From contig JBJKQL010000103.1 in the NCBI GenBank assembly GCA_046705265.1, positions 1 to 64,000 on the forward strand: a stretch of 64,000 bases of DNA. Reading direction: 5' to 3'. The stretch comes from JAJYTL01 sp046705265 (GTDB taxonomy: Bacteria > Pseudomonadota > Alphaproteobacteria > Ferrovibrionales > Ferrovibrionaceae). The translations under genes were made by a program, and so were the position numbers. A model generated the notes under the pieces. It did not search any database. It saw nothing but the letters and a program-made list of their open reading frames with translations, and had not been told where the DNA came from. Positions within the stretch are counted from its first letter, which is position 1. Each line of letters begins with the position of its first letter. This document shows, piece by piece, positions 7,882 to 16,617 of the stretch.

Positions 7882-8271
7882 ATGGCTCGCATCCTGATTG
7901 CTGAAGACGACGAGTCGCTCCGTTTCTTCCTAGAGCGGGCGTTGCAACGGGCTGGACATGAGATCATCGCGGTGGGAAGCGGCAACGAAGCCATCCCGGT
8001 ACTGGCCGAGAGCCGATTTGACCTCTTGCTCGCAGATGTCGTGATGCCTGAAATGGACGGAATCGAGCTTGCCGAGCGGGCCGCGACGATCGATCCGAAG
8101 CTGCCAATCATGTTCATCACTGGCTTTGCCGCGGTGGCGGTGCGCCGCACCGGGGGATTCGCTGCTCCAACCCGCGTCCTGTCGAAGCCGTTTCACCTGC
8201 GTGATCTGGTGCGCGAAGTCGAACGCATGCTGAAGCCGCTCGGCCGGCCGCGCTCGACCGAGCCAGCCTGA
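7882..8271 (+). CDS. cpdR: CpdR-type single-domain response regulator
   Basis: A 129-residue receiver domain without output domain. The acidic pocket is Glu8-Asp9-Asp10, the phospho-acceptor Asp52 in LLLADVVMPEMDG, the switch Thr in MFITGF, and the conserved Lys in VLSKPFHLRDLV. The MFITGFAAVAV and SKPFHLRDLVREVER segments are typical of CpdR, the ClpXP adaptor that is switched off by phosphorylation through the CckA-ChpT relay in Caulobacter and relatives. ATG 7882 gives the standard N-terminus; a GTG at 7822 would add an unrelated extension. Regulated proteolysis of cell-cycle factors is the expected role (family knowledge). Confidence 0.87.
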   Translation: MARILIAEDDESLRFFLERALQRAGHEIIAVGSGNEAIPVLAESRFDLLLADVVMPEMDGIELAERAATIDPKLPIMFITGFAAVAVRRTGGFAAPTRVLSKPFHLRDLVREVERMLKPLGRPRSTEPA

Positions 8272-8332
8272 AAGGCTTGGCTACGACGCTTGCATTGGCG
8301 CCCTCTTCCGCATAAAAAGCGGGAGCTTTTGG

Positions 8333-8407
8333 GGGCGCGTAGCTCAGCGGGAGAGCACTTGCTTGACATGCAAGGGGTCACTGGTTCAATCCCAGTCGCG
8401 CCCACCA
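8333..8407 (+). tRNA. tRNA-Val (anticodon GAC)
   Basis: A full cloverleaf. The acceptor stem is GGGCGCG (8333-8339) with CGCGCCC (8397-8403). The D-arm is GCTC/GAGC, the anticodon stem CTTGC/GCAAG with loop TTGACAT and anticodon GAC at 8365-8367. The T-arm is ACTGG/CCAGT with TTCAATC. Discriminator A and an encoded CCA are at 8404-8407. Confidence 0.96.
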
Positions 8408-8459
8408 TTTTCATGCCGGGGTCGGTCGTGACGAACGGCGGACAACACAGCGCCCGTAA

Positions 8460-9404
8460 ATGGCTTCTAGGATGACGGACTGGCGCGAGATCGCGAACGG
8501 CCTTCGCTTTCCTGAAGGGCCGATCGCAATGGCGGATGGTTCTGTCCTTCTGGTCGAAATCGCCGCCGGTCATCTCACCCGGATCACTGCGGACGGCCGA
8601 AAGGAAGTGGTCGCCCGCCCTGGTGGCGGCCCGAATGGCGCGGCGATCGGGCCGGACGGCAAATGTTATCTCTGTAACAACGGCGGCAATCACTGGCTTG
8701 ATCGAGACGGCGAGCTCTATCCCGGTCTTGCCGATTGCGACACCTATAGCGGTGGCCGAATCGAACGGGTCGATCTCATTAGCGGCGCGGTCGAGCGCCT
8801 ATATACAGAATGCGACGGCACGCCGCTGTGCGGTCCGAATGACTTGGTTTTCGATTCGGCGGGCGGCTTCTGGTTCACCGATCACGGCAAGACGCACCGG
8901 CGGACGCGCGATCGTGGCGCCGTGTATTATGCGCAGGCTGACGGGTCGGCGATCAGGCAGGCGATATTTCCCCTTGAAGCGCCGAATGGCATCGGTCTGT
9001 CACCGACCGAAGACCGGCTCTACGTGGCAGAAACTGACACTGGTCGGCTTTGGTCCTTCGAAATCGAGGAACCCGGGAAAATTCGCCGCACTTGGGATGA
9101 GTTACCTTGGCTGCGCGGGATGCTCGTGACTGGCCTTCCCGGCTACCAATTATTCGATTCACTGGCCATAGAGGAGGGCGGCAATATCTGTGTCGCGACC
9201 ATCGGGGCCGGAGGAATCACCATTGTCTCACCGGATGGCGGGGGGATCGAGCGCGTCTCTGTGCCCGATCCCTTGACCACCAATATCTGCTTCGGCGGTG
9301 CGGATTTGCAGACCGCCTATATCACGCTCTCGTCGAGCGGCCGGCTGGTCGCCATGGATTGGCCGCGGCCCGGTCTGCCGCTCAATTTTCTCAACCGACG
9401 CTGA
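8460..9404 (+). CDS. SMP-30/gluconolactonase-like family protein
   Basis: A 314-residue six-bladed beta-propeller lactonase of the SMP-30 family. FPEGPIAMADGSVLLVE near residue 17 carries the first metal-ligand Glu. Further conserved parts are GGGPNGAAIGPDG, LCGPNDLVFDSAGGFWFTDHG near residue 125, and APNGIGLSPTEDRLYVAET near residue 170, which hold the Asn and Asp ligands expected for Ca2+ or Zn2+. It probably hydrolyses a sugar lactone or related cyclic ester in the cytosol. ATG 8460 is used; ATG 8472 (MTDW) is a close alternative and neither has a strong ribosome-binding site. Confidence 0.87.
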   Translation: MASRMTDWREIANGLRFPEGPIAMADGSVLLVEIAAGHLTRITADGRKEVVARPGGGPNGAAIGPDGKCYLCNNGGNHWLDRDGELYPGLADCDTYSGGRIERVDLISGAVERLYTECDGTPLCGPNDLVFDSAGGFWFTDHGKTHRRTRDRGAVYYAQADGSAIRQAIFPLEAPNGIGLSPTEDRLYVAETDTGRLWSFEIEEPGKIRRTWDELPWLRGMLVTGLPGYQLFDSLAIEEGGNICVATIGAGGITIVSPDGGGIERVSVPDPLTTNICFGGADLQTAYITLSSSGRLVAMDWPRPGLPLNFLNRR

Positions 9405-9416
9405 GTTGCCGTCTGA

Positions 9417-9872
9417 TCATCGCCCGCCCCGATATTGGTGGCGTTGCCCGAAACGGCTGAAAAGCACGTCGGCGATGTGCTTTTGCTTCGGGCTGAGACT
9501 GGCATAGAGCGGCTTGAATGCAGTCGCAAAGCGGCTCAGGTCGTCGGCATGGGCTTTCGCCCCTTTCAGGCGGAGGTCAAGACGCTCTATGGCGTTTGGC
9601 GTCTTGCCCGCGTAGGCGTCGTGGAATTCCCGTCGCAGTTGCTGCCGCTCACCGGCGCTCTGGCGCATCGCGGCCGCTACGGGCTTCCATAGTGATTCCT
9701 CGGCTGGGGTGATGCCGAGTTCAGCCTTAAGGAAGGCGATACGGCCGGCTATCATTGAGATTGGCGGGCCCTGCCATGGATGCGGTGACGCCATGGCCGG
9801 ATTAGTAATAAGGGAAAGCGCAGCGCCGCTCACGGCGATGGCGAAAGCAGCGGCGATCACGGATCGGTGCAT
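9417..9872 (-). CDS. Periplasmic Spy/CpxP-like (LTXXQ-motif) protein
   Basis: A 151-residue protein with a cleavable signal peptide (residues 1-28, IAAAFAIAVSGAALSL then AMASP). The mature part is alpha-helical and basic, with LGITPAEESLWKPVAAAMR and LSPKQKHIADVLF, two copies of the LTxxQ-like pattern of Spy/CpxP proteins. Such proteins act as periplasmic chaperones or stress sensors. Its 3' end lies 12 bp from that of the SMP-30 gene, so the two are convergent. Expression under envelope stress is plausible, but no operator is recognised upstream. Confidence 0.72.
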   Translation of the reverse strand: MHRSVIAAAFAIAVSGAALSLITNPAMASPHPWQGPPISMIAGRIAFLKAELGITPAEESLWKPVAAAMRQSAGERQQLRREFHDAYAGKTPNAIERLDLRLKGAKAHADDLSRFATAFKPLYASLSPKQKHIADVLFSRFGQRHQYRGGR

Positions 9873-10030
9873 CGATAGGACTCCTCTGGAGATGGGAGGG
9901 GCTATTTGTGTGCCTATCTACACGCCCCGGCCGGCGAAATCCTGCGCCGGCGACTGCGTGTTATGAGGGGGATAACCTCGAAACGGGGTTACGCCATTGC
10001 TCACGTATCGTGGTGCCGGACGAGCGGGTG

Positions 10031-11209
10031 CTAGCGGGTGAGTTCGCGCATCGCACTTTCGAGACCGACCAGGGTCAACGGGAACATGCGCCCGCCCATG
10101 AGTTGACGGACAAGCTGTACGGAGGGCGTGTAGTCCCAATACTTCTCCGCCACTGGGTTGAGCCAAGCCGCTTTCGGATAGGTGTCCAGCAGACGCTGTA
10201 GCCACACTTGGCCCGGTTCCTCGTTCCAGTGCTCGACGCTACCGCCCGGGTAGACGATCTCGTAGGGGCTCATGGTGGCGTCGCCGACGAAGATCAACTT
10301 GTACGCCGAGCCATAGGTGTGGATCGTTTCCCAGGTTGGCAGATGTTCGGTATGACGCCGGCGGTTGTCCTTCCAAAGCCGCTCGTAGGGGCAGTTGTGG
10401 AAGTAGAAGAACTCGAGATGTTTGAATTCGGCCCGCGCCGCCGAAAACAGCTCTTCCGATAGACGAACGTGATCGTCCATCGAGCCGCCGATGTCGAAGA
10501 GGACCAGAACCTTCACCGTGTTGTGCCGTTCCGGCACCATCTTAATGTCGAGATATCCCGCGTTGCTCGCGGTGGCACGGATCGTATCCGGGAGATCGAG
10601 CTCGAGATCGGCACCTTCGCGCGCGAACTGACGCAACCGTCTGAGCGCGACCTTGATGTTGCGTGTGCCGAGTTCGACGGAATCATCGAGATTCCGATAT
10701 TCACGCTTATCCCAAACCTTTACCGCTCGGCGATGGCGTGACTCGTCCTGGCCGATGCGAATGCCTTCTGGATTGTAGCCATAGGCGCCGAAAGGTGAGG
10801 TGCCCGCGGTCCCGATCCATTTGTTGCCGCCTTGGTGACGGCCCTTCTGTTCGCGTAGCCGCTCCTTTAGCGTTTCCATCAATTGCTCCCAGCCGCCGAG
10901 CGACTTGATCGCCGCCATCTCTTCCGGAGTCAGCACCTTTTCGGCGAGCTTGCGCAGCCATTCTTCCGGGATTTCGGTGACTTCTTCGTCTGAGAGAAAT
11001 TCGAGGCCGTTGAAGCAATGACCAAACACGCGGTCAAACTTGTCGAGATTGCGTTCGTCTTTTACCAGCGCCGAGCGGCTAAGATAATAGAAATCCTCGA
11101 CGCGCCAATTTGCGAGACCGGCCTTCACCGCATCAAGCAGCGTGAGATATTCGCGGAGGCTGACTGGAATCTTAGCTTGGCGAAGCTCGAAGAAGAAGTT
11201 GACGAACAT
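10031..11209 (-). CDS. VWA-domain protein (CoxE-like), partner of the MoxR ATPase
   Basis: A 392-residue protein beginning MFVNFFFELRQAKIPVSLREYL, typical of CoxE/VWA proteins paired with MoxR ATPases. The von Willebrand A core starts near residue 230 (VKVLVLFDIGGSMDDHVRLS). Its MIDAS motif reads DxGxS rather than DxSxS. It continues through FFYFHNCPYERLW and KLIFVGDATMSPYEI. A charged, glycine-containing linker lies at about 110-165. MoxR-VWA pairs act as chaperone-like machines that mature or insert cofactors into enzymes. It lies 18 bp downstream of the MoxR gene, clearly one operon. The client enzyme is not apparent in the window. Confidence 0.87.
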   Translation of the reverse strand: MFVNFFFELRQAKIPVSLREYLTLLDAVKAGLANWRVEDFYYLSRSALVKDERNLDKFDRVFGHCFNGLEFLSDEEVTEIPEEWLRKLAEKVLTPEEMAAIKSLGGWEQLMETLKERLREQKGRHQGGNKWIGTAGTSPFGAYGYNPEGIRIGQDESRHRRAVKVWDKREYRNLDDSVELGTRNIKVALRRLRQFAREGADLELDLPDTIRATASNAGYLDIKMVPERHNTVKVLVLFDIGGSMDDHVRLSEELFSAARAEFKHLEFFYFHNCPYERLWKDNRRRHTEHLPTWETIHTYGSAYKLIFVGDATMSPYEIVYPGGSVEHWNEEPGQVWLQRLLDTYPKAAWLNPVAEKYWDYTPSVQLVRQLMGGRMFPLTLVGLESAMRELTR

Positions 11210-11227
11210 GGCCGTTCGCGGATCGAT

Positions 11228-12076
11228 TCAGTGATTGCGCTCGCGCCGGGCGATAAACGCCAGCCGCTCGAAGAGATGAACATCTTGTTCGGTTTTTAGC
11301 AGTGCGCCGTGAAGCGGCGGGATCAATTTATTCGGGTCGCGCTGGCGCAAGACTTCGGGTGAAAGATCTTCCGCCATCAAGAGCTTAAGCCAGTCGATCA
11401 GCTCCGAGGTCGAGGGTTTCTTCTTCAAGCCCGGCGTCTCGCGGATCTCGTAGAACAGCGTCAGCGCCTCGCGCACCAGCTCGCGTTGGATGTCGGGGAA
11501 ATGCACCGCGACGATCCGCTGCATGGTTTCGGTGTCGGGAAAGCGGATGTAGTGGAAGAAGCAGCGACGAAGAAACGCGTCCGGCAGTTCTTTCTCGTTA
11601 TTTGAAGTGATGACCACGATCGGGCGATGCCGGGCCTTCACCGTTTCGCGCGTTTCGTAGATGTAGAACTCCATGCGATCGAGTTCCAAAAGCAGATCAT
11701 TGGGGAACTCGATGTCAGCCTTGTCGATCTCGTCGATCAGCAGAACAGGCCGCTCGCCGGCGACGAAGGCTTCCCACAACTTGCCACGCACGATGTAATT
11801 GCGGATATCGTGTACTTTCTCGTCGCCGAGCTGGGAATCACGGAGCCGCGAGACCGCGTCATATTCATAAAGTCCGTGCATCGCCTTGGTGGTTGATTTT
11901 ATATGCCATTCGATCAAGGGACGATGGAGGGCCTTGGCGATCTCGTAGGCGAGAACGGTTTTACCAGTGCCGGGCTCACCTTTGACCAAAAGCGGCCGCT
12001 CGAGCGTGATGCCGGCGTTGACGGCCACCATCAGATCGTCGGTGGCGACATAGCTATCGGTACCTTCGAATTTCAT
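11228..12076 (-). CDS. MoxR-type AAA+ ATPase
   Basis: A 282-residue AAA+ protein. Walker A is GEPGTGKT (about residues 32-39), Walker B VLLIDEIDKAD, sensor-1 VVITSNNEKELPDAFLRRCFF with the arginine-finger region following, and a C-terminal lid domain with KKPSTSELIDWLKLL. The start at 12076 (MKFEGTDSYV) has AGGA just upstream and fits the family; longer in-frame versions to 12196 add a non-conserved leader. It heads a two-gene operon with the VWA protein, its expected partner. Confidence 0.92.
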   Translation of the reverse strand: MKFEGTDSYVATDDLMVAVNAGITLERPLLVKGEPGTGKTVLAYEIAKALHRPLIEWHIKSTTKAMHGLYEYDAVSRLRDSQLGDEKVHDIRNYIVRGKLWEAFVAGERPVLLIDEIDKADIEFPNDLLLELDRMEFYIYETRETVKARHRPIVVITSNNEKELPDAFLRRCFFHYIRFPDTETMQRIVAVHFPDIQRELVREALTLFYEIRETPGLKKKPSTSELIDWLKLLMAEDLSPEVLRQRDPNKLIPPLHGALLKTEQDVHLFERLAFIARRERNH

Positions 12077-12249
12077 GAAATCCTGCGCTAACTTAACGTA
12101 TGGAGTTCTCACGCCAAATCGCGGCGGAAACGAGAATGATGTAACGGCAAGGTAGAAGCGGGGCGAGGGGATGGCAAGGCCGAAAACCCGGCGCACTCCT
12201 CGCCGTTGCGGGTTGCGCCAATCTTCGCCGGACGCGACCAGCTTTTGCC

Positions 12250-12843
12250 TCAGGCGTTGGCGCGATGAAAGTCGATGCAGATGCGGGCTTGATCGCTGTC
12301 GTTCAGATGGTCACCGGTGAGGCCGCAGCGAGGTACGATTGCCTCCGTTGCGTTCATCTTGACCGCTGCAAGGCAAAGCAGGCTGCAATCGCGGCAGACG
12401 CCGAAGGTTTTGGCTCCAGCCCGGCTTTCCAGTTCGTGGGCGAGGCGGCTTAAGCCCCGCACGAGCGCGATCTCGATCTCTTGCGGTAGGTCCTTGGCCG
12501 CTTCCTCGACCGCGAGAATAGGGTCACGACAAAGCAGCGCCTCGCCCTCGGGCGTCAGATCAAGCGCTCGCGTCCGGCCGTCGCCCGTGCCGCGGCGGCG
12601 TGTAACCAAACCACGGTTTTCCAGAGCAATGAGGGTCTGCGATGCGGTCCCGCGGGTTGTGCCTAGAAAAGCGGCAAGCGCGCTCGGTGAACGAGAGTAC
12701 CGATTGGCCCGGGCGAGAAATCGGAGCGCCTCCCATTGGGCGGGATTAAGCCCTTCGCAGAATTGAAGATCGCGGCTTAGTCGCGTCAACCGATCTACCA
12801 GCTGCGCGATCCGACGCGGGACGACATTCAGGTCTTGTGACAT
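12250..12843 (-). CDS. MarR-family transcriptional regulator with cysteine-rich tail
   Basis: A 197-residue protein. The MarR winged helix occupies about residues 10-145, including SALAAFLGTTRGTASQTLIALENRG as recognition region (within 53-78) and a basic wing TRRRGTGDGR. The last 50 residues are unusual: Cys150, Cys153 and Cys157 (CRDCSLLC), Cys173 (RCGLTGDHL) and Cys189 (ARICIDF). This looks like a metal or iron-sulfur binding tail. The start ATG 12843 is followed upstream by the AT-rich inverted repeat at 12850-12870, a possible autoregulatory operator. It is divergent from the sigma-factor gene, 141 bp away. Confidence 0.83.
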   Translation of the reverse strand: MSQDLNVVPRRIAQLVDRLTRLSRDLQFCEGLNPAQWEALRFLARANRYSRSPSALAAFLGTTRGTASQTLIALENRGLVTRRRGTGDGRTRALDLTPEGEALLCRDPILAVEEAAKDLPQEIEIALVRGLSRLAHELESRAGAKTFGVCRDCSLLCLAAVKMNATEAIVPRCGLTGDHLNDSDQARICIDFHRANA

Positions 12844-12849
12844 TTTGAG

Positions 12850-12870
12850 ATAATAGCGATTCAATATTAT
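12850..12870. promoter_or_regulatory. AT-rich inverted repeat, candidate MarR operator
   Basis: ATAATA (12850-12855) and TATTAT (12865-12870) form an inverted repeat with a 9-bp spacer, 7 bp upstream of the regulator's start codon in the divergent MarR-sigma intergenic region. It stands out in GC-rich surroundings. Spacing and AT content suit a winged-helix dimer, but the repeat could also be just promoter sequence. Confidence 0.35.
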
Positions 12871-12984
12871 TCTTGCAAGAGGGCGCCATCGGCTTGTAGT
12901 ATCGACTCGACAACAGTTTTGGAAAAGCCCTCCGGCCAACACGCTTCATAGGTTTGGTGGCGGCCGCGGCAAGGAGCGTTGGTG

Positions 12985-13896
12985 ATGGCCACCCATAGCG
13001 AATCGACCCAGGCGACCCGCCGCAACCGCAGCTACGTCGCGGCGGCGATGGATCGGCCCTTGTTGACCCAGGAGCGCGAGTTCGAGCTGGCCCAGCGCTG
13101 GCGGGAAGACGGCGACGAGAAGGCATTGCACGAGTTGGTTAGCGCCTATCTGCGGCTCGTGGTGTCCATCGCAGGGCGATTCCGCCAATACGGCTTGCCG
13201 ATCGGCGATCTGGTGCAGGAAGGCAATGTTGGCCTGATGCAGGCCGCGGCCCGGTTCGAGCCGTCGCGTGAAGTGCGCTTTTCGACTTATGCAAGTTGGT
13301 GGATCCGCTCGGCGATGCAGGAATTCGTGCTGCGCAACTGGTCGATCGTCCGCACCGGCACCTCGGCGGCGCAAAAGACGCTGTTCTTCAATCTACGCTG
13401 GCTTCGCGCTAAGCTCGAGCCGGCCGGCGCGGTCGGCTTGAGCGGGCCAGTGGGTGACAAGATCGCTGCCGATCTGAAAGTATCGGCGCGCGAGGTGAGC
13501 GCCATGGCGGAGCGGCTGGCCGGGCGCGATCAGTCGCTGAACGATCCGGTCGGTCTCGACGGCACCGACGAGTGGGAGGATTTCCTCGTCGATTCAGCGC
13601 CAACACCGGAGGAAACTGCGATCCAACACCGCGACGGCGAGATCGAGCATCGCTGGCTTGTCTCGGCGCTCGATTCGCTCACCGATCGCGAGCGGCTTAT
13701 CATCCGGGCTCGGCGGCTGCGCGAAGAGTATTCGACATTGGAGGAACTCGGCGCGCGCCTCGGCATCACCAAGGAGCGGGTCCGGCAGATCGAGCATCGC
13801 GCCTTCCGCAAGCTGCAGGATGCGGTACTGCGCCAAAGCCTTGAGCAAACGAGTCCCGAGGCGCATCGCCCGACGGCCTTGCCGGAGCAAGTCTGA
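12985..13896 (+). CDS. rpoH: RNA polymerase sigma factor of the RpoH (sigma-32) family
   Basis: A 303-residue sigma-70-class factor. Region 2 is LVSAYLRLVVSIAGRFR through FSTYASWWIRSAMQEFVLRNWS. The RpoH box, typical of sigma-32 proteins, reads QKTLFFNLR (QRKLFFNLR in E. coli). Region 4 ends in ITKERVRQIEHRAFRKLQ. AAGGAG at 12971-12976 points to ATG 12985; in-frame TTG and GTG lie just upstream. Alphaproteobacteria often carry two RpoH paralogues. Divergence in the RpoH box hints at the RpoH2-like branch (oxidative or general stress), but this needs a tree. The shared upstream region with the MarR gene suggests linked control. Confidence 0.88.
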   Translation: MATHSESTQATRRNRSYVAAAMDRPLLTQEREFELAQRWREDGDEKALHELVSAYLRLVVSIAGRFRQYGLPIGDLVQEGNVGLMQAAARFEPSREVRFSTYASWWIRSAMQEFVLRNWSIVRTGTSAAQKTLFFNLRWLRAKLEPAGAVGLSGPVGDKIAADLKVSAREVSAMAERLAGRDQSLNDPVGLDGTDEWEDFLVDSAPTPEETAIQHRDGEIEHRWLVSALDSLTDRERLIIRARRLREEYSTLEELGARLGITKERVRQIEHRAFRKLQDAVLRQSLEQTSPEAHRPTALPEQV

Positions 13897-13947
13897 TCGC
13901 GGGCGCGAAGCGGCCATCGAGCGGCGGGCGTTAAGTCGCGTTGTGTC

Positions 13948-14808
13948 TCACGCGGCGGCGAGCGCGAGGTTGTCGATCAAGCGTGTCTTGCCGAGCCAGG
14001 CGGCGACGAAAAGCCGTGCGCCGGGGGCGGCGTGAGTGAGATCGCCCAGCGTCTCTCCGTCGCGAAGTTCGAAATAATCCACACGAGTGAAACCGGCGGC
14101 GAGAAGGCTCGTTTCTGCCTGGGCTAATAATGGAGCCGCCGGCCCGCCGCCGCTTTTCAGCGCCATAGCCGTCGCGCGGAGCGTTCGGTGGATGACCGCT
14201 GCGGTCGCGCGCTCCGCGGCCGTGAGGTATCGGTTGCGCGAGGACAGGGCAAGGCCGTCGGCTTCGCGCACCGTTGGCACGCCGACGATCCGGACGGGAA
14301 TGTCGAGGTCACGTGTTAAGCGGCGGACCACCAGGAGTTGCTGGTAGTCCTTTTCGCCGAACAGGGCCACATCGGGCAGCGCCTGCAGCAGGAGCTTGGT
14401 GACAACCGTTGCGACGCCGGAAAAATGTCCCGGCCGGAAGCGGCCGCAGAGACAATCAGAGAGGCTCTCGACCGTGACGGTAGTGCAGAAATTCGGGGGA
14501 TAGATGTGATCAACCTCAGGCGCGAAGAGGAGATGCGCGCCGGCATGAGCGATCTTTTTGCGATCCTCCGTTTCATGCCGCGGGTAACGGCTGAAGTCCT
14601 CGTTCCGGCCAAACTGCTTGGGATTGACGAAAATGGAAACCACGACGCGGTCGGCTTGGCGCAGACCCTCGCTCACCAAGGCAATATGCCCAGCATGTAG
14701 GGCACCCATGGTCGGCACTAGCGCAACGCGGAAACCTTGCTTCCGCCATGCGGCGATGTCGCGGCGAAGCTCGGCGATGGCGCGGACGATCGCAACGCTT
14801 CCTGTCAC
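13948..14808 (-). CDS. panC: Pantoate--beta-alanine ligase
   Basis: A 286-residue pantothenate synthetase joining pantoate and beta-alanine with ATP, the last step of pantothenate synthesis. Signatures are VPTMGALHAGHIALV (the HIGH-like motif, here HAGH, near residue 38), VVVSIFVNPKQFG, FRPGHFSGVATVV, LFGEKDYQQL and the KMSKS-like ALSSRNRYL. Length is typical. The start is a GTG at 14808, only 21 bp after the panB stop, without an obvious ribosome-binding site, consistent with translational coupling. It forms a panB-panC operon. Confidence 0.96.
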   Translation of the reverse strand: MTGSVAIVRAIAELRRDIAAWRKQGFRVALVPTMGALHAGHIALVSEGLRQADRVVVSIFVNPKQFGRNEDFSRYPRHETEDRKKIAHAGAHLLFAPEVDHIYPPNFCTTVTVESLSDCLCGRFRPGHFSGVATVVTKLLLQALPDVALFGEKDYQQLLVVRRLTRDLDIPVRIVGVPTVREADGLALSSRNRYLTAAERATAAVIHRTLRATAMALKSGGGPAAPLLAQAETSLLAAGFTRVDYFELRDGETLGDLTHAAPGARLFVAAWLGKTRLIDNLALAAA

Positions 14809-14829
14809 GTGCGTGCTCGCGGGTCCCGG

Positions 14830-15657
14830 TTATTCGGCTTTTTTCGCCATGAAGCAATGCTCCGGCCCGGGGAAGCGCCGGGCCTGCACGTCTTCCGCAT
14901 AGGCCGCCGCAGCAGCAGCGATGGCAGGGCCGATTTCGGCATAACGCTTGACAAATTTCGGCTTGAAGTCGGAGAACAGGCCAAACAGATCGTCGCTTAC
15001 CAGAATTTGGCCGTCGCAGGCGGGTGAACCGCCGATGCCAATGGTAGGGACCGACGAAGCCGCGGTTGCCTCGCGGGCAACTGACTCCATGGTTCCCTCG
15101 ATGACGATTGAAAAGGCGCCGGCATCGGCGATGGCGCGAGTGTCCGACACAATCCGGCGCGCTTCGCCGGCCGTACGCCCCGTGGCACGGAAGCGGCCTT
15201 CGCGATTGACCATCTGTGGCAGAAGACCGACATGTCCCATCACCGGGACGCCGCGTTCGGTAAGGAAACGGACCGTCTCAGCCATCTCGGCGCCGCCTTC
15301 GAGCTTGACGCCGGTACAGCCGGTCTCCGCGAGAATGCGCGCCGCGGTGCGAAATGCCTGCTGCGGCGATTCCTGGTAGCTCGCAAAGGGCAGATCGACG
15401 ATGACGCAGGCGTGTTTTGCTCCGCGCATCACCGCCTGGCCATGGGCGATCATCATCTCCGGCGTAACCGCGACGGTGGTCTCGAGGCCATACATCACCA
15501 TGCCGAGAGAATCACCGACCAAAAGAAGATCGACGTAAGGATCGAGCAGCCGCGCGATCGGCGTGGTATAGGCGGTGAGGCAGACAAGGGGCACGCCGCC
15601 TTTCCGCGCCACGATGTCGGGTACGCTCATACGGGTTTGGCGCACGGGGACGCTCAC
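14830..15657 (-). CDS. panB: 3-methyl-2-oxobutanoate hydroxymethyltransferase
   Basis: A 275-residue ketopantoate hydroxymethyltransferase, using methylenetetrahydrofolate for the first committed step of pantothenate synthesis. Motifs are VCLTAYTTPIARLLD near residue 25, LLVGDSLGMVMYG with the metal-ligand Asp, VKLEGGAEM, VMGHVGLLPQ, the catalytic-Glu region FSIVIEGTMES and TIGIGGSPACDGQILV. The GTG start at 15657 follows GGAGGT at good spacing; ATG 15630 is an alternative. First gene of the panBC operon. Confidence 0.96.
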   Translation of the reverse strand: MSVPVRQTRMSVPDIVARKGGVPLVCLTAYTTPIARLLDPYVDLLLVGDSLGMVMYGLETTVAVTPEMMIAHGQAVMRGAKHACVIVDLPFASYQESPQQAFRTAARILAETGCTGVKLEGGAEMAETVRFLTERGVPVMGHVGLLPQMVNREGRFRATGRTAGEARRIVSDTRAIADAGAFSIVIEGTMESVAREATAASSVPTIGIGGSPACDGQILVSDDLFGLFSDFKPKFVKRYAEIGPAIAAAAAAYAEDVQARRFPGPEHCFMAKKAE

Positions 15658-15755
15658 GGACGACCTCCGACCTGTTTTAATTGCCTCTTTTTTACCCTTC
15701 GTTGCGAACCCCGTTCAAGCAATTGTTGCGGCGCAGCACCAGTTTCAGCGCCTGC

Positions 15756-16499
15756 TCAGCCAATCTTGGCGAGGCGCGGGAACGCCTGCAGCAAATACAG
15801 GCCGATCTGGCCTAGGCTATTGGTAAAAATAAGCACTCCGGTCGCGACCAGAAGTCCCCCTGCGGCGATTTCGGCTTTGCGCAAATGGCGCCGGAAACGG
15901 GACAGAAATCGGAGAAATGGATCAACGGCAAAAGCGGTGAGCAGAAATGGGATGCCGAGCCCCAAGGCATAAACCGCGAGCAGCAGGGTGCCGTAATCCA
16001 GCGATTTCTGTGTGGCGGCAAGAGCAAGTATGGCGGCAAGGATGGGGCCGATACAGGGGGTCCAGCCAAACGCGAAGGCAAGTCCGAGAACATAAGCTTG
16101 GCCGAGCCCTGCCTGCCCAGGGGCAGGATTGAATCGGGCCTCGCGATTGAGAAACCGAATGCGCAGGAGCCCCATCATATGCAGCCCGAACAAGACAATG
16201 ATGACGCCGGCGACCTTCGCGAGCACCGGAAGATGCGGCAAGATCAGCTGGCTGACCGCCGAGGCAGAGGCGCCAAGCATAATGAAGACGGTACTGAAGC
16301 CGAGCACGAAAGCGAAGGCGGCGGCCAGCGTCCGGCGCGCGAGCGCCGGTGGCGGCCCTTGGGCGGCGGCCAGCTCCTCGAGCGAAGCGCCGGCGACATA
16401 GGAAAGATAAGCGGGAACCAACGGCAGCACGCAGGGGCTGAGGAAACTCAATGCGCCGCCCGATGCGGCAATTACAAAGGATAGGGACGAGCCGGCCAT
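15756..16499 (-). CDS. ccdA: Cytochrome c biogenesis protein CcdA (DsbD transmembrane-type)
   Basis: A 247-residue inner-membrane protein with six hydrophobic helices. The two redox cysteines sit in SFLSPCVLPLVPAYLSYV (near residue 23) and FGWTPCIGPILAA (near residue 146), the hallmark proline-flanked pair of CcdA. It passes reducing power from thioredoxin across the membrane for haem attachment or thiol chemistry in the periplasm. A small single-pass protein gene and ruvX lie upstream on the same strand, possibly co-transcribed. Confidence 0.92.
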   Translation of the reverse strand: MAGSSLSFVIAASGGALSFLSPCVLPLVPAYLSYVAGASLEELAAAQGPPPALARRTLAAAFAFVLGFSTVFIMLGASASAVSQLILPHLPVLAKVAGVIIVLFGLHMMGLLRIRFLNREARFNPAPGQAGLGQAYVLGLAFAFGWTPCIGPILAAILALAATQKSLDYGTLLLAVYALGLGIPFLLTAFAVDPFLRFLSRFRRHLRKAEIAAGGLLVATGVLIFTNSLGQIGLYLLQAFPRLAKIG

Positions 16500-16617
16500 G
16501 GCTTTACCCGTTGGTATGAACTCCCAATGCTTTTCCGGCGCGCCTGTCTGTCGGCCGCCATGTTTCGCTGTCGAGACTGCACCCTAGGTTCGGGGGCCGG
16601 CAGCCGGGATTGCGCGG

